A stretch of DNA of 64,000 nucleotides from Microbacterium testaceum (lineage in GTDB: Bacteria; Actinomycetota; Actinomycetes; Actinomycetales; Microbacteriaceae), in assembly GCF_020781835.1 (NCBI RefSeq), contig NZ_JAJGNJ010000003.1, forward strand, positions 310,001-374,000, read 5' to 3'. Shown piece after piece: positions 27,730 to 35,632 of the stretch. Position numbers and translations under genes: made by a program. The notes under the pieces were generated by a model. That model was not told where the DNA came from. It saw only the letters and a program-made list of their open reading frames with translations, and did not search any database. Numbering within the stretch: the first letter of the stretch is position 1; each line of letters begins with the position of its first letter.

Positions 27730-28448
27730 CCGCCGCCACCGGAGGGGTGACTCCCCCTCGTCGTCGGGGCCCGCTGCGCCGTTCCCCGCTCGTGCACCTC
27801 ATCCTGGCGGTGCTTCTGCTCGCGGTGACGCAGACCCTCCTGATCAAGCCGTTCCAGGTCCCCTCCCGTTCCATGGCCCCCACCCTGGAGGTCGGCGATC
27901 GCATCCTCGCCAGCCGCGTCGCCGTCGCGGTGTCCGCGCCGGGCCCGGGCGACATCGTCGTCTTCTCCCGCCCCGACGACTGGGGACCGCCCACCGAGCG
28001 CACGCTGTTGCGCACCCTGGCGGGATGGGTCGGCGACGTCGTCGGCTTCGGCCCGAGCAATCAGGACGCCCTCGTCAAGCGCATCATCGGCGGGCCCGGA
28101 TCGACCGTCCGCTGCTGTTCCGCCGAGGGACTCGTCCAGGTCGACGGCGTCCCGCTCGTCGAGGACTATGTGGTCGACGATCTTGCATTCATCCCCGGGG
28201 TGAATGACTGCTCCACCACACCCGCCTCCCCCCGGTGCTTCGCCGCCATCTCCGTCCCGCCGGACGCGTACCTGGTCATGGGCGACAACCGAGCGAACTC
28301 CGCCGACTCGGTGGTCGCCTGCCGCGGGCTCACTGCGCCGCAGGAATCGTGCGCGCGGTTCGTCGGCCGAGAGGACGTGCTCGGCAAGGTGGTGGCCGTC
28401 ATGTGGCCGCTGAATCGTGTCGGTGTGTTCTCTGACGACGGCCGATGA
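27726..28448 (+). CDS. lepB: Type I signal peptidase (S26)
   Basis: 240 residues, starting at the ATG that overlaps the HprK-like stop. One membrane helix at about 22-40 precedes the catalytic domain. VPSRSMAPTL contains the nucleophile Ser49. The Lys general base is Lys118 in LVKRIIGGPG. MGDNRANSADS is box E. It is anchored in the membrane and cuts signal peptides outside. An unusual feature is the pair of Cys-containing segments around residues 130 (RCCSAE) and 160-175 (NDCSTTPASPRC). Its coupling to an HprK-like/PqqD-like protein suggests it may be a dedicated peptidase and not the general one, since many actinobacteria carry several. The tuf terminator lies 50 bases past its stop. Confidence 0.9.
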   Translation: MTAATGGVTPPRRRGPLRRSPLVHLILAVLLLAVTQTLLIKPFQVPSRSMAPTLEVGDRILASRVAVAVSAPGPGDIVVFSRPDDWGPPTERTLLRTLAGWVGDVVGFGPSNQDALVKRIIGGPGSTVRCCSAEGLVQVDGVPLVEDYVVDDLAFIPGVNDCSTTPASPRCFAAISVPPDAYLVMGDNRANSADSVVACRGLTAPQESCARFVGREDVLGKVVAVMWPLNRVGVFSDDGR

Positions 28449-28498
28449 CGGGCCGAAGAGCGTCAGCCCAGACGACGTCCATCGGGGCGGGAACGACG

Positions 28499-28526
28499 AA
28501 GGGCCGGGCCCGAAGGCCCGGCCCTT
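28499..28526. terminator. Strong intrinsic terminator shared by tuf and the signal peptidase gene
   Basis: A perfect 12-base stem, AAGGGCCGGGCC (28499-28510) with GGCCCGGCCCTT (28515-28526), around a CGAA tetraloop. It sits between convergent genes and is symmetric, so it can act in both directions. It is 22 bases past the tuf stop. Confidence 0.85.
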
Positions 28527-28547
28527 GCCGGTCAGTCCGAAAGGGAC

Positions 28548-29741
28548 TTACTTGAGGATCTTGGTGACGGTACCGGCACCGACGGTGCGGCCACCCTCAC
28601 GGATCGCGTAGCCGAGGCCCTCTTCCATGGCGATCGGCTGGATGAGCTCGACCGACATCTCGGTGGTGTCACCGGGCATGACCATCTCGGTGCCCTCGGG
28701 CAGCGTGATGACGCCGGTCACGTCCGTGGTGCGGAAGTAGAACTGCGGACGGTAGTTCGTGAAGAACGGGTTGTGACGGCCGCCCTCTTCCTTGGACAGG
28801 ATGTACGCCGTGCCCTCGAAGTTGGTGTGCGGGGTGACCGAACCGGGCTTCACGACGACCTGGCCGCGCTCGACGTCGTCACGCTTGGTGCCGCGCAGGA
28901 GCAGACCACAGTTCTCGCCGGCCCAGGCCTCGTCGAGCTGCTTGTGGAACATCTCGATACCCGTGACCGTGGTCTTCTGCGTCGGGCGGATGCCGACGAT
29001 CTCGACCTCGGAGTTGATCGCGAGGGTACCGCGCTCGGCGCGGCCCGTGACGACCGTGCCACGACCGGTGATGGTGAAGACGTCTTCGATCGGCATGAGG
29101 AACGGCTTGTCCTTGTCACGCACGGGGTCGGGGATGGACGAGTCGACGGCCTCCATGAGCTCGACGATCGAGTTCACCCACTGCTCGTCGCCCTCGAGAG
29201 CCTTCAGGCCCGAGACGCGAACGACGGGGGCGTTGTCGCCATCGAAGTCCTGCGAGGAGAGGAGCTCGCGCACCTCGAGCTCGACGAGCTCCAGGATCTC
29301 CTCGTCGTCCACCATGTCGGCCTTGTTCAGCGCGACGAGCAGGTAGGGGACGCCGACCTGCTTGGCGAGCAGAACGTGCTCACGCGTCTGGGCCATCGGG
29401 CCGTCGGTCGCCGCGACCACGAGGATCGCGCCGTCCATCTGAGCGGCACCGGTGATCATGTTCTTGATGTAGTCAGCGTGACCGGGGGCGTCGACGTGAG
29501 CGTAGTGACGCTTGGGGGTCTCGTACTCGACGTGCGAGATGTTGATGGTGATACCGCGCTGGCGCTCTTCCGGCGCCGAGTCGATCGACGCGAAGTCACG
29601 CTGGACGTTGGTGGCCGACGGGTACTTGTCGGCGAGCACCTTCGAGATGGCAGCGGTGAGCGTGGTCTTGCCGTGGTCGACGTGACCGATCGTTCCGATG
29701 TTCACGTGCGGCTTGGTCCGCTCGAACTTGGCCTTAGCCAC
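28548..29741 (-). CDS. tuf: Elongation factor Tu
   Basis: A 397-residue GTPase that delivers aminoacyl-tRNA to the ribosome. [10 protein letters not shown] is the P-loop, DAPGHADYI the G3 box, NKADMVDD the G4 region, and domains 2 and 3 follow with RTTDVTGVI and the usual VTKILK end. The start is GTG at 29741, with GAGGAGG nine bases upstream. It is the last gene of the str operon, separated from fusA by 159 bases that contain a hairpin, and is followed by a strong terminator. Confidence 0.98.
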   Translation of the reverse strand: MAKAKFERTKPHVNIGTIGHVDHGKTTLTAAISKVLADKYPSATNVQRDFASIDSAPEERQRGITINISHVEYETPKRHYAHVDAPGHADYIKNMITGAAQMDGAILVVAATDGPMAQTREHVLLAKQVGVPYLLVALNKADMVDDEEILELVELEVRELLSSQDFDGDNAPVVRVSGLKALEGDEQWVNSIVELMEAVDSSIPDPVRDKDKPFLMPIEDVFTITGRGTVVTGRAERGTLAINSEVEIVGIRPTQKTTVTGIEMFHKQLDEAWAGENCGLLLRGTKRDDVERGQVVVKPGSVTPHTNFEGTAYILSKEEGGRHNPFFTNYRPQFYFRTTDVTGVITLPEGTEMVMPGDTTEMSVELIQPIAMEEGLGYAIREGGRTVGAGTVTKILK

Positions 29742-29847
29742 TGGGTCCTCCTCAGGACGGTCGTGCAGAGTCTCGGGCGCTGGATTGCGACCGGTTCTCT
29801 ACGGGGATGGTTCTCAGGTTACTAGAGAGTCGGTATTGAGTTTGAGC

Positions 29848-29888
29848 GGATGCCGGGAGCCCGGCCGGGGCGCAGGCCCCCGGCATCC
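29848..29888 (-). terminator. Hairpin between fusA and tuf
   Basis: GGATGCCGGG (29848-29857) pairs with CCCGGCATCC (29879-29888) across a GC-rich 21-base loop, 13 bases past the fusA stop. No T-run follows, so it may attenuate or mark an RNA end and not terminate fully. It contains GGATGCC and GGCATCC. Confidence 0.5.
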
Positions 29889-29900
29889 ACGAGAGCGGAG

Positions 29901-32015
29901 TTACTCGCCCTTGTTCTTCTGGATGATCTCGTCGGCCACGGCGCGAGGAACCTCGGCGTAGCTGTCGAACTCCATCGAGTACACGGCACGGCCCGACGTC
30001 TTCGAGCGCAGGTCGCCGATGTACCCGAACATCTCGGACAGCGGGACGTTCGCGCGGACGACCTTGACGCCGGCGGCATCCTCCATCGACTGGATCTGGC
30101 CGCGACGGGAGTTCAGGTCACCGATGACGTCACCCATGTACTCCTCGGGAGTACGCACCTCGACGGCCATGACCGGCTCGAGGAGGACGGGGTTCGCCTT
30201 GCGGACGGCCTCCTTGAAGCCCATCGAGCCGGCGATCTTGAACGCCATCTCGGACGAGTCGACGTCGTGCGAGGCACCGTCGAGCAGGGTGGCCTTGACA
30301 CCCACCATGGGGTAGCCGGCGAGCACACCGACGTTCATGGCGTCCTGGAAGCCCTGGTCGGTCGGGGAGATGTACTCGCGCGGGATCCGGCCACCGGTGA
30401 CCTTGTTCTCGAACTCGTACGTCTTGTCGGCCGTGACCTCGAGCGGCTCGATCGCGAACTGGATCTTCGCGAACTGACCCGAACCACCGGTCTGCTTCTT
30501 GTGGGTGTAGTCGTGGCGGTCGACGGTCTTCTTGATCGTCTCGCGGTAGGCCACCTGGGGCTTTCCGACGTTGGCCTCGACCTTGAACTCGCGCTTCATG
30601 CGGTCCACGAGGATGTCCAGGTGCAGCTCGCCCATGCCCTTGATGACCGTCTGGCCGGTCTCGGCGTTCTGCTCGACGCGGAACGTCGGGTCTTCCTCGG
30701 CGAGCTTCTGGATGGCGACACCCAGCTTCTCCTGGTCGGCCTTGGTCTTGGGCTCGATGGCGACCTCGATGACGGGCTCGGGGAAGGTCATCGACTCGAG
30801 CACGACCTGGTGGTCGGCGTCCGAGAGGGTGTCGCCCGTGGTGGTGTCCTTGAGGCCGATGACGGCGTAGATGTGACCGGCGGTGACCGAGTCGACCGGG
30901 TTCTCCTTGTTGGCGTGCATCTGGAAGATCTTCCCGATGCGCTCCTTCTTGCTCTTGGTCGAGTTCACGACCTGCGAGCCGGAGTCGAGGTGACCCGAGT
31001 ACACGCGGATGTAGGTGAGGCGACCGAAGAACGGGTGCGACACGATCTTGAACGCGAGGGCCGCGAACGGCTCGTCACGGTCTGCGTGACGCTCGATGAT
31101 CGTCTCTTCGTTCTTGGGGTCGTGCGCCTCGATGGCGGGGACGTCCAGCGGCGAGGGCAGGTAGTCCACGACCGCGTCGAGCATCGGCTGCACACCGCGG
31201 TTCTTGAACGCCGAGCCGCACAGCACGGGGTAGAGCTCGGAGTTGATCGTGAGCTTGCGGATCGCGCCCTTGATCTCGGCGACGGTGAGCTCCTCGCCAC
31301 CGAAGTACTTCTCCAGCAGCGCCTCGTCGGACTCCGCGACGGTCTCGAGCAGCTTCTCGCGGTACTCGGCGGCCTTGTCGGCGAGGTCGGCAGGGATCTC
31401 CTGGATCTCGTACTTGGCGCCCATGGTCACGTCACCCTTGGCGTCGCCGGGCCACACGAGGGCACGCATCTCGACCAGGTCGATGACGCCGACGAAGTCG
31501 TTCTCGGCACCGATGGGCAGCTGCAGCACGAGCGGCTTGGCCTTGAGGCGGTTCACGATCGTGTCGACCGTGAAGTAGAAGTCGGCGCCCAGCTTGTCCA
31601 TCTTGTTGACGAAGCAGATGCGGGGGACGTCGTACTTGTCGGCCTGACGCCACACCGTCTCGGACTGGGGCTCGACGCCCTCCTTGCCGTCGAAGACGGC
31701 GACGGCACCGTCGAGCACGCGCAGCGAACGCTCGACCTCGACCGTGAAGTCGACGTGTCCGGGGGTGTCGATGATGTTGATCTGGTGCTTGTCCCAGAAG
31801 CAGGTGACGGCGGCGGAGGTGATCGTGATGCCACGCTCCTGCTCCTGCTCCATCCAGTCGGTGGTCGCCGCACCGTCGTGCGTCTCACCGATCTTGTGGT
31901 TGACGCCCGTGTAGAACAGGATGCGCTCGGTCGTCGTCGTCTTGCCGGCATCGATGTGCGCCATGATGCCGATGTTGCGGACCTTGTGGAGGTCGGTGAG
32001 CACGTCTTGTGCCAC
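29901..32015 (-). CDS. fusA: Elongation factor G
   Basis: A 704-residue translocation GTPase. The start is the GTG at 32015 (VAQDVLTDL), with AAGGAAG six to seven bases upstream. A frame continuing to 32057 adds a spurious N-terminus. [12 protein letters not shown] (P-loop), DTPGHVDF (G3) and NKMDKLGAD (G4) are present, then domains II-V, ending NKGE. It lies between rpsG and tuf in the usual str-operon order, with an 87-base hairpin-containing gap from rpsG. Confidence 0.97.
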   Translation of the reverse strand: MAQDVLTDLHKVRNIGIMAHIDAGKTTTTERILFYTGVNHKIGETHDGAATTDWMEQEQERGITITSAAVTCFWDKHQINIIDTPGHVDFTVEVERSLRVLDGAVAVFDGKEGVEPQSETVWRQADKYDVPRICFVNKMDKLGADFYFTVDTIVNRLKAKPLVLQLPIGAENDFVGVIDLVEMRALVWPGDAKGDVTMGAKYEIQEIPADLADKAAEYREKLLETVAESDEALLEKYFGGEELTVAEIKGAIRKLTINSELYPVLCGSAFKNRGVQPMLDAVVDYLPSPLDVPAIEAHDPKNEETIIERHADRDEPFAALAFKIVSHPFFGRLTYIRVYSGHLDSGSQVVNSTKSKKERIGKIFQMHANKENPVDSVTAGHIYAVIGLKDTTTGDTLSDADHQVVLESMTFPEPVIEVAIEPKTKADQEKLGVAIQKLAEEDPTFRVEQNAETGQTVIKGMGELHLDILVDRMKREFKVEANVGKPQVAYRETIKKTVDRHDYTHKKQTGGSGQFAKIQFAIEPLEVTADKTYEFENKVTGGRIPREYISPTDQGFQDAMNVGVLAGYPMVGVKATLLDGASHDVDSSEMAFKIAGSMGFKEAVRKANPVLLEPVMAVEVRTPEEYMGDVIGDLNSRRGQIQSMEDAAGVKVVRANVPLSEMFGYIGDLRSKTSGRAVYSMEFDSYAEVPRAVADEIIQKNKGE

Positions 32016-32058
32016 GGGTGTCTTCCTTACCTGTTGGGAGGTTGATGCCGGGCCCATC

Positions 32059-32095
32059 GGAGGGTCCGCGACCGGGGTGCGGCCGCGGACCCTCC
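32059..32095 (-). terminator. Long perfect hairpin between rpsG and fusA
   Basis: GGAGGGTCCGCG (32059-32070) is perfectly complementary to CGCGGACCCTCC (32084-32095), with a 13-base loop, eight bases past the rpsG stop. No T-run follows. In the middle of the str operon it is more likely to set RNA stability or partial termination than to end transcription. Confidence 0.5.
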
Positions 32096-32102
32096 GCGGG
32101 TG

Positions 32103-32573
32103 TTACCAGCGGTAGTGCGCGAAGGCGCGGTTCGACTCGGCCATCTTGTGGGTGTCCTCGCGGCGCTTGACCGCGGCACCGAGGCCGTTCGAGGCGTCGA
32201 GGATCTCGTTCTGCAGGCGCTCGGTCATCGTCTTCTCACGACGGCCCTTGGCGTAGCTCACGAGCCAGCGCAGCGCGAGGGTGTTCGCGCGGTGCGGCTT
32301 GACCTCGACCGGAACCTGGTAGGTCGAGCCACCGACGCGGCGGCTCTTGACCTCGAGGGTGGGGCGCACGTTGTCGAGCGCCTTCTTCAGGGTGGCGACG
32401 GCATCCTGACCGTTCTTCGACTCGACACCGCGGAGGGCGTCGTAGACGATCGACTCGGCCAGCGACTTCTTGCCGTCGACGAGGATCTTGTTGACCAGCT
32501 GGGTGACGACGGGAGCGCCGTACACCGGGTCGTTGACGACGGGACGCTTCGGGGCGGGACCCTTACGAGGCAT
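32103..32573 (-). CDS. rpsG: 30S ribosomal protein S7
   Basis: 156 residues, the normal length, from an ATG at 32573. [11 protein letters not shown], then [17 protein letters not shown] and [13 protein letters not shown] are the S7 signature. The C-terminus ends FAHYRW. It binds 16S rRNA to start assembly of the 30S head. It lies five bases after rpsL, so it is co-translated. Confidence 0.98.
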   Translation of the reverse strand: MPRKGPAPKRPVVNDPVYGAPVVTQLVNKILVDGKKSLAESIVYDALRGVESKNGQDAVATLKKALDNVRPTLEVKSRRVGGSTYQVPVEVKPHRANTLALRWLVSYAKGRREKTMTERLQNEILDASNGLGAAVKRREDTHKMAESNRAFAHYRW

Positions 32574-32578
32574 GGTTC

Positions 32579-32947
32579 TCAGCCCTTCTTCGCGCCGTAG
32601 CGGCTGCGAGCCTGCTTACGGTTCTTGACAGCCTGGGTGTCGAGCGCACCACGGACGATCTTGTAGCGGACACCGGGGAGGTCCTTCACACGACCGCCGC
32701 GGACGAGCACGAGCGAGTGCTCCTGCAGGTTGTGACCCTCGCCGGGGATGTAGGCGGTGACCTCGGTGCCGTTGCGGAGCTTCACACGGGCGACCTTGCG
32801 CATCGCCGAGTTCGGCTTCTTCGGGGTGGTGGTGTACACGCGGGTGCACACGCCGGCCTGCTGGGGGTTCGACTTCAGCGCCGGAGCCTTGGTCTTCGAG
32901 ACCTTCGGCGAGCGGCCCTTGCGAACCAACTGCTGAATGGTTGGCAC
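32579..32947 (-). CDS. rpsL: 30S ribosomal protein S12
   Basis: 122 residues from the GTG at 32947, preceded by AAGGAGAG. A longer frame reaching 33196 is leader sequence. The conserved [21 protein letters not shown] and [10 protein letters not shown] segments show the usual Lys residues where streptomycin-resistance changes occur, so the wild-type form is encoded. First gene of the str operon. Confidence 0.98.
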   Translation of the reverse strand: MPTIQQLVRKGRSPKVSKTKAPALKSNPQQAGVCTRVYTTTPKKPNSAMRKVARVKLRNGTEVTAYIPGEGHNLQEHSLVLVRGGRVKDLPGVRYKIVRGALDTQAVKNRKQARSRYGAKKG

Positions 32948-33195
32948 GTTCTCTCCTTGTTTGTGCTGCACGGTGACAGCGTCGTGTCTCCCCCGACCCA
33001 TCGCGCATCTTGCGATTCGTGACGTGTCGGGCTCACGTGTGATCCACCGCGCGCCAGAATGATCGGACGCGGTTGTGGTGGATATGCCGTGGGGGTGGCC
33101 TGTTCGCAGACCCTTCCCTGAGATGGTGCGAGCGTTGTTCCGTACCGCAGGCCCGAGGGCATGACGCACGGCGCGCGTGAACGCACACCCGATCA
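32948..33195 (-). promoter_or_regulatory. 5' leader of the str operon
   Basis: About 240 bases between the predicted transcription start near 33189 and the rpsL GTG. It includes the AAGGAGAG ribosome binding site. I see no riboswitch or convincing leader peptide. Moderately long leaders are usual for this operon. Confidence 0.45.
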
Positions 33196-33224
33196 ATGAT
33201 ACGCGCCCGAGAGGGTGCGGGCAA
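33196..33224 (-). promoter_or_regulatory. Predicted primary-sigma promoter of rpsL-rpsG-fusA(-tuf)
   Basis: On the minus strand, TTGCCC (33219-33224) is followed by a 17-base spacer and TATCAT (33196-33201). This is a good actinobacterial -35/-10 pair, ending 19 bases downstream of the preceding gene and about 250 bases before rpsL. Confidence 0.65.
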
Positions 33225-33242
33225 ACGTGCGGCGCCTGACGC

Positions 33243-34136
33243 TCAGCCCATCAGCAGGATCACCGCGACCGCCGCCGCCGCGACGATCAGGACGGCCGCG
33301 ACCGCCAGCGCCACCACGCGGGTGCGGTCATGTCGAGAGGTGCGTGGACGCACTTCTGCGGCATCCGGCGCACCGGTCGTGCGAGCGGGCGGTGCGGCGC
33401 GGGCGACGCGGAACGCTTCGTCCGGGCGGGGGCGGTAGACCTCGTGACCGGCGGTCGGAACCCGCGCTTCCCGGGGGGTGGGCACCGGGTCCGCCGACGG
33501 CAGCGCCGCCGTCGACGGCCGCGTGCGCGCGCGCTCACGGCGCGTGCCGGCCGCCGTGTCCCCCGCGGGCGTCTCGATCGGCGGATCGGGCGGAGAGATC
33601 CGCGCGGGCGCGGCCCCGCGACGCCGGCCCGGGGCGGTGATCTCGTCGAGGACGCCGGGGTCGGAGCGGAAGGACGGAGAGGGCGCCACCTGACCGCGGA
33701 CGCGCACGGTCTCGTCCGTCGACTCCTCCGCGGCGGACGCCGCGGATGCGGGCCGGTCGCCGGAAGCGGGGACCGTGTCGTCGGCCGGCTCGACCGGCGC
33801 CGGCGGCGGCGACGCGGTTCGGCGGCTCGACACGCGGACCGTCTCCTCGGCGGACTCGTCCACCGGTGCGGTGGACGGGGGACGATGGTGCTCGACGCGC
33901 ACGGTCTCGTCGGCGGGACGTTCTGGTCGGATGCGCACCGTATCCCCGGCCGTGCGCCGGGGCGCGGTGCGGACGGTGTCCTCGACGAAACCGGGGCGCG
34001 ACGAGACGGCGGTGTCGTCGTCGATCTCGCCCTCGTCCGTCGACGCCTCCCTCGGCGGGGTGGGCCAGGCCCGGAGCCGACCCGCCCAGAGCGTGACGTC
34101 CTCGGGGTCGTCCGGGACGTCATGAGGGCCGCTCAC
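33243..34136 (-). CDS. Membrane-tethered protein with repeated (D/E)TVR motifs
   Basis: 297 residues with no recognised domain. The N-terminal 265 residues are charged and Pro-rich, and predicted disordered. They hold a repeated acidic-Thr-Val-Arg motif: DTVR at 53 and 65, ETVR at 77, 98 and 142, and variants DTAV at 41 and DTVP at 120. A C-terminal helix at about 270-296 ([22 protein letters not shown]) anchors it with almost nothing outside, so the repeats face the cytoplasm. The GTG start overlaps the stop of the FHA-protein gene upstream. Last in an operon with a Ser/Thr kinase and an FHA protein, it is a reasonable candidate for a multi-site phospho-target read by the FHA domain. That is inference. 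Confidence 0.75.
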   Translation of the reverse strand: MSGPHDVPDDPEDVTLWAGRLRAWPTPPREASTDEGEIDDDTAVSSRPGFVEDTVRTAPRRTAGDTVRIRPERPADETVRVEHHRPPSTAPVDESAEETVRVSSRRTASPPPAPVEPADDTVPASGDRPASAASAAEESTDETVRVRGQVAPSPSFRSDPGVLDEITAPGRRRGAAPARISPPDPPIETPAGDTAAGTRRERARTRPSTAALPSADPVPTPREARVPTAGHEVYRPRPDEAFRVARAAPPARTTGAPDAAEVRPRTSRHDRTRVVALAVAAVLIVAAAAVAVILLMG

Positions 34137-35632
34137 GGCTGCCTCCGCGTCAAGCGCACCTCCGCGTCGCCGAGGAAGAACCGCTCTCCTGCCTCGATCT
34201 CCTCGCCGGGGGGCGCCTCGACCTCGGTGCCCATGAGCGTCGCGAACAGCACACCGTTGGTGGAATCGAGGTCGGTCACATACCAGGTCTCGCCCTTGAG
34301 CTGCAGGCGGGCATGGGTCTTCGAGACGGTGCGCGTCTCGTCAGCGATGACGACGAGCTGGGCGTCGGGGTGGGACGCGTCCTCCGCCGGCCGCCGCCCG
34401 AGGATGACGACGTCCGAGGTCAGATCGATCGGTGCGCCGTTCGGCGGCACGAGAGCCCACGGGATGCGCCGACGGCGGGTCACGACGGTTCGATCGAGCG
34501 CGTCGAAATCGTCGTCCCCACCGGGCTCGGCGGGGAATTCCGGCTGTGTATAGAGCGCGGAGACCGACGTGCGAGCCGACCGCGGCGCACCGGCCTTCGG
34601 CGCCTCCGGCACCGCGGAGACGGCGTCGGACAGCTCCGGGAACTCGTCGCCGGGGCCACGGTCGGAGGTGTCGGGCGTCGATGCGGGGCGCGTCAGCGGT
34701 TCGTCGGCATTCGGCTCCTCGACAGCCGGGGTTCGGCGGGTCGGGCCGCGCCACGGTTCGAGGACAGGAGCATCCTCCGCGGCGGCGGCCGGCGCTGCCG
34801 CGGAGGCACCGGCACCCCCGGTCTCGCTCGCCACGGCCGGAGCCGCACTCGCCTCGGCGCGGGTCGCGGCCGGGGCGCGCAGCGCGGCGAGGACGTCGGA
34901 CAGCGATTCACGCAGGTCGACGGTGTCACGATCGCCGCGCGGGCCGGAGGAGTCCTCCGCGTCGTCACGGCCCGCGGGCGCCGGCGGCACGAACGCGGCG
35001 GGAGCGGGAGGCGCCCAGTCCGACGGAGAGGGCACGGCATCCGCCAGCGACGGCGCAGGGGCGGCGAAGGGCAGCGCGACGGGCTCGGAGCCCGATTCCG
35101 CGGAGGCGTCGGCCGCATCGGCCCGGGTCGTCTCGGCGGGGCGCAGCGGCTCGGGCGTCCATCCCCCGACCAGCGGGACGTAGGGTCCGGCGAAGTCCTG
35201 GCCGCGGCGCACCGGAGCGGAGTCCTCGTCCACCCCGCCGGAGCGGCGGATGCCGGGGACGTCCCCGCCGTGCCAGCGTGCGCCGCCGAACCCCAGCACG
35301 CTCGCCCACACGACCGGAACGAGCGCCCCCAGCACCGTCATCCCTGCGCCGCGGTCGAAACCGAGGGTCACGCGGTGGACCGCGACGATCATGACGACGA
35401 TGAACGCGATGGCACCGAAGATCGGGATGAGGACCAGCAGCACGAGCCACGGGGAGAATCCGCCCAGCTTGAGCACGGTCGCCGCGTTGAGGATCGGCAC
35501 CCACGCCTTCCACGGCGCGGCTTCGCCGGTCTTGGAGAACACCGCAGCCAGGGCAAGTGCGTACCAGACGTACACGATCACGAAAAGGAGGAGCGTCAGC
35601 GCCCCCAGGATCACACCCGTCGAATCGTTCAT
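34133..35632 (-). CDS. FHA-domain protein with DUF5684-like membrane N-terminus
   Basis: 499 residues. Residues 1-115 contain three membrane segments with FSKTGEAAPWKAWVPILN, a pattern typical of DUF5684. A long acidic, Ala/Pro-rich linker follows (about 120-375) and includes DRDTVDLRESL. Residues about 385-495 form an FHA domain: VVILGRRP (phosphothreonine-contact Arg), SKTHARL and DSTNGVLF are the three conserved positions. FHA domains bind phosphothreonine, so this protein should sit at the membrane and recruit targets of the kinase in the same operon. The start is an ATG overlapping the transglutaminase-like stop, and the stop overlaps the TVR-protein start. Confidence 0.88.
   Translation of the reverse strand: MNDSTGVILGALTLLLFVIVYVWYALALAAVFSKTGEAAPWKAWVPILNAATVLKLGGFSPWLVLLVLIPIFGAIAFIVVMIVAVHRVTLGFDRGAGMTVLGALVPVVWASVLGFGGARWHGGDVPGIRRSGGVDEDSAPVRRGQDFAGPYVPLVGGWTPEPLRPAETTRADAADASAESGSEPVALPFAAPAPSLADAVPSPSDWAPPAPAAFVPPAPAGRDDAEDSSGPRGDRDTVDLRESLSDVLAALRAPAATRAEASAAPAVASETGGAGASAAAPAAAAEDAPVLEPWRGPTRRTPAVEEPNADEPLTRPASTPDTSDRGPGDEFPELSDAVSAVPEAPKAGAPRSARTSVSALYTQPEFPAEPGGDDDFDALDRTVVTRRRRIPWALVPPNGAPIDLTSDVVILGRRPAEDASHPDAQLVVIADETRTVSKTHARLQLKGETWYVTDLDSTNGVLFATLMGTEVEAPPGEEIEAGERFFLGDAEVRLTRRQP

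Noticed and set aside
29850..32045. Plus-strand open frame of 731 residues opposite fusA
   Set aside because: Antisense to EF-G, which is certain. The translation has no recognisable domain.
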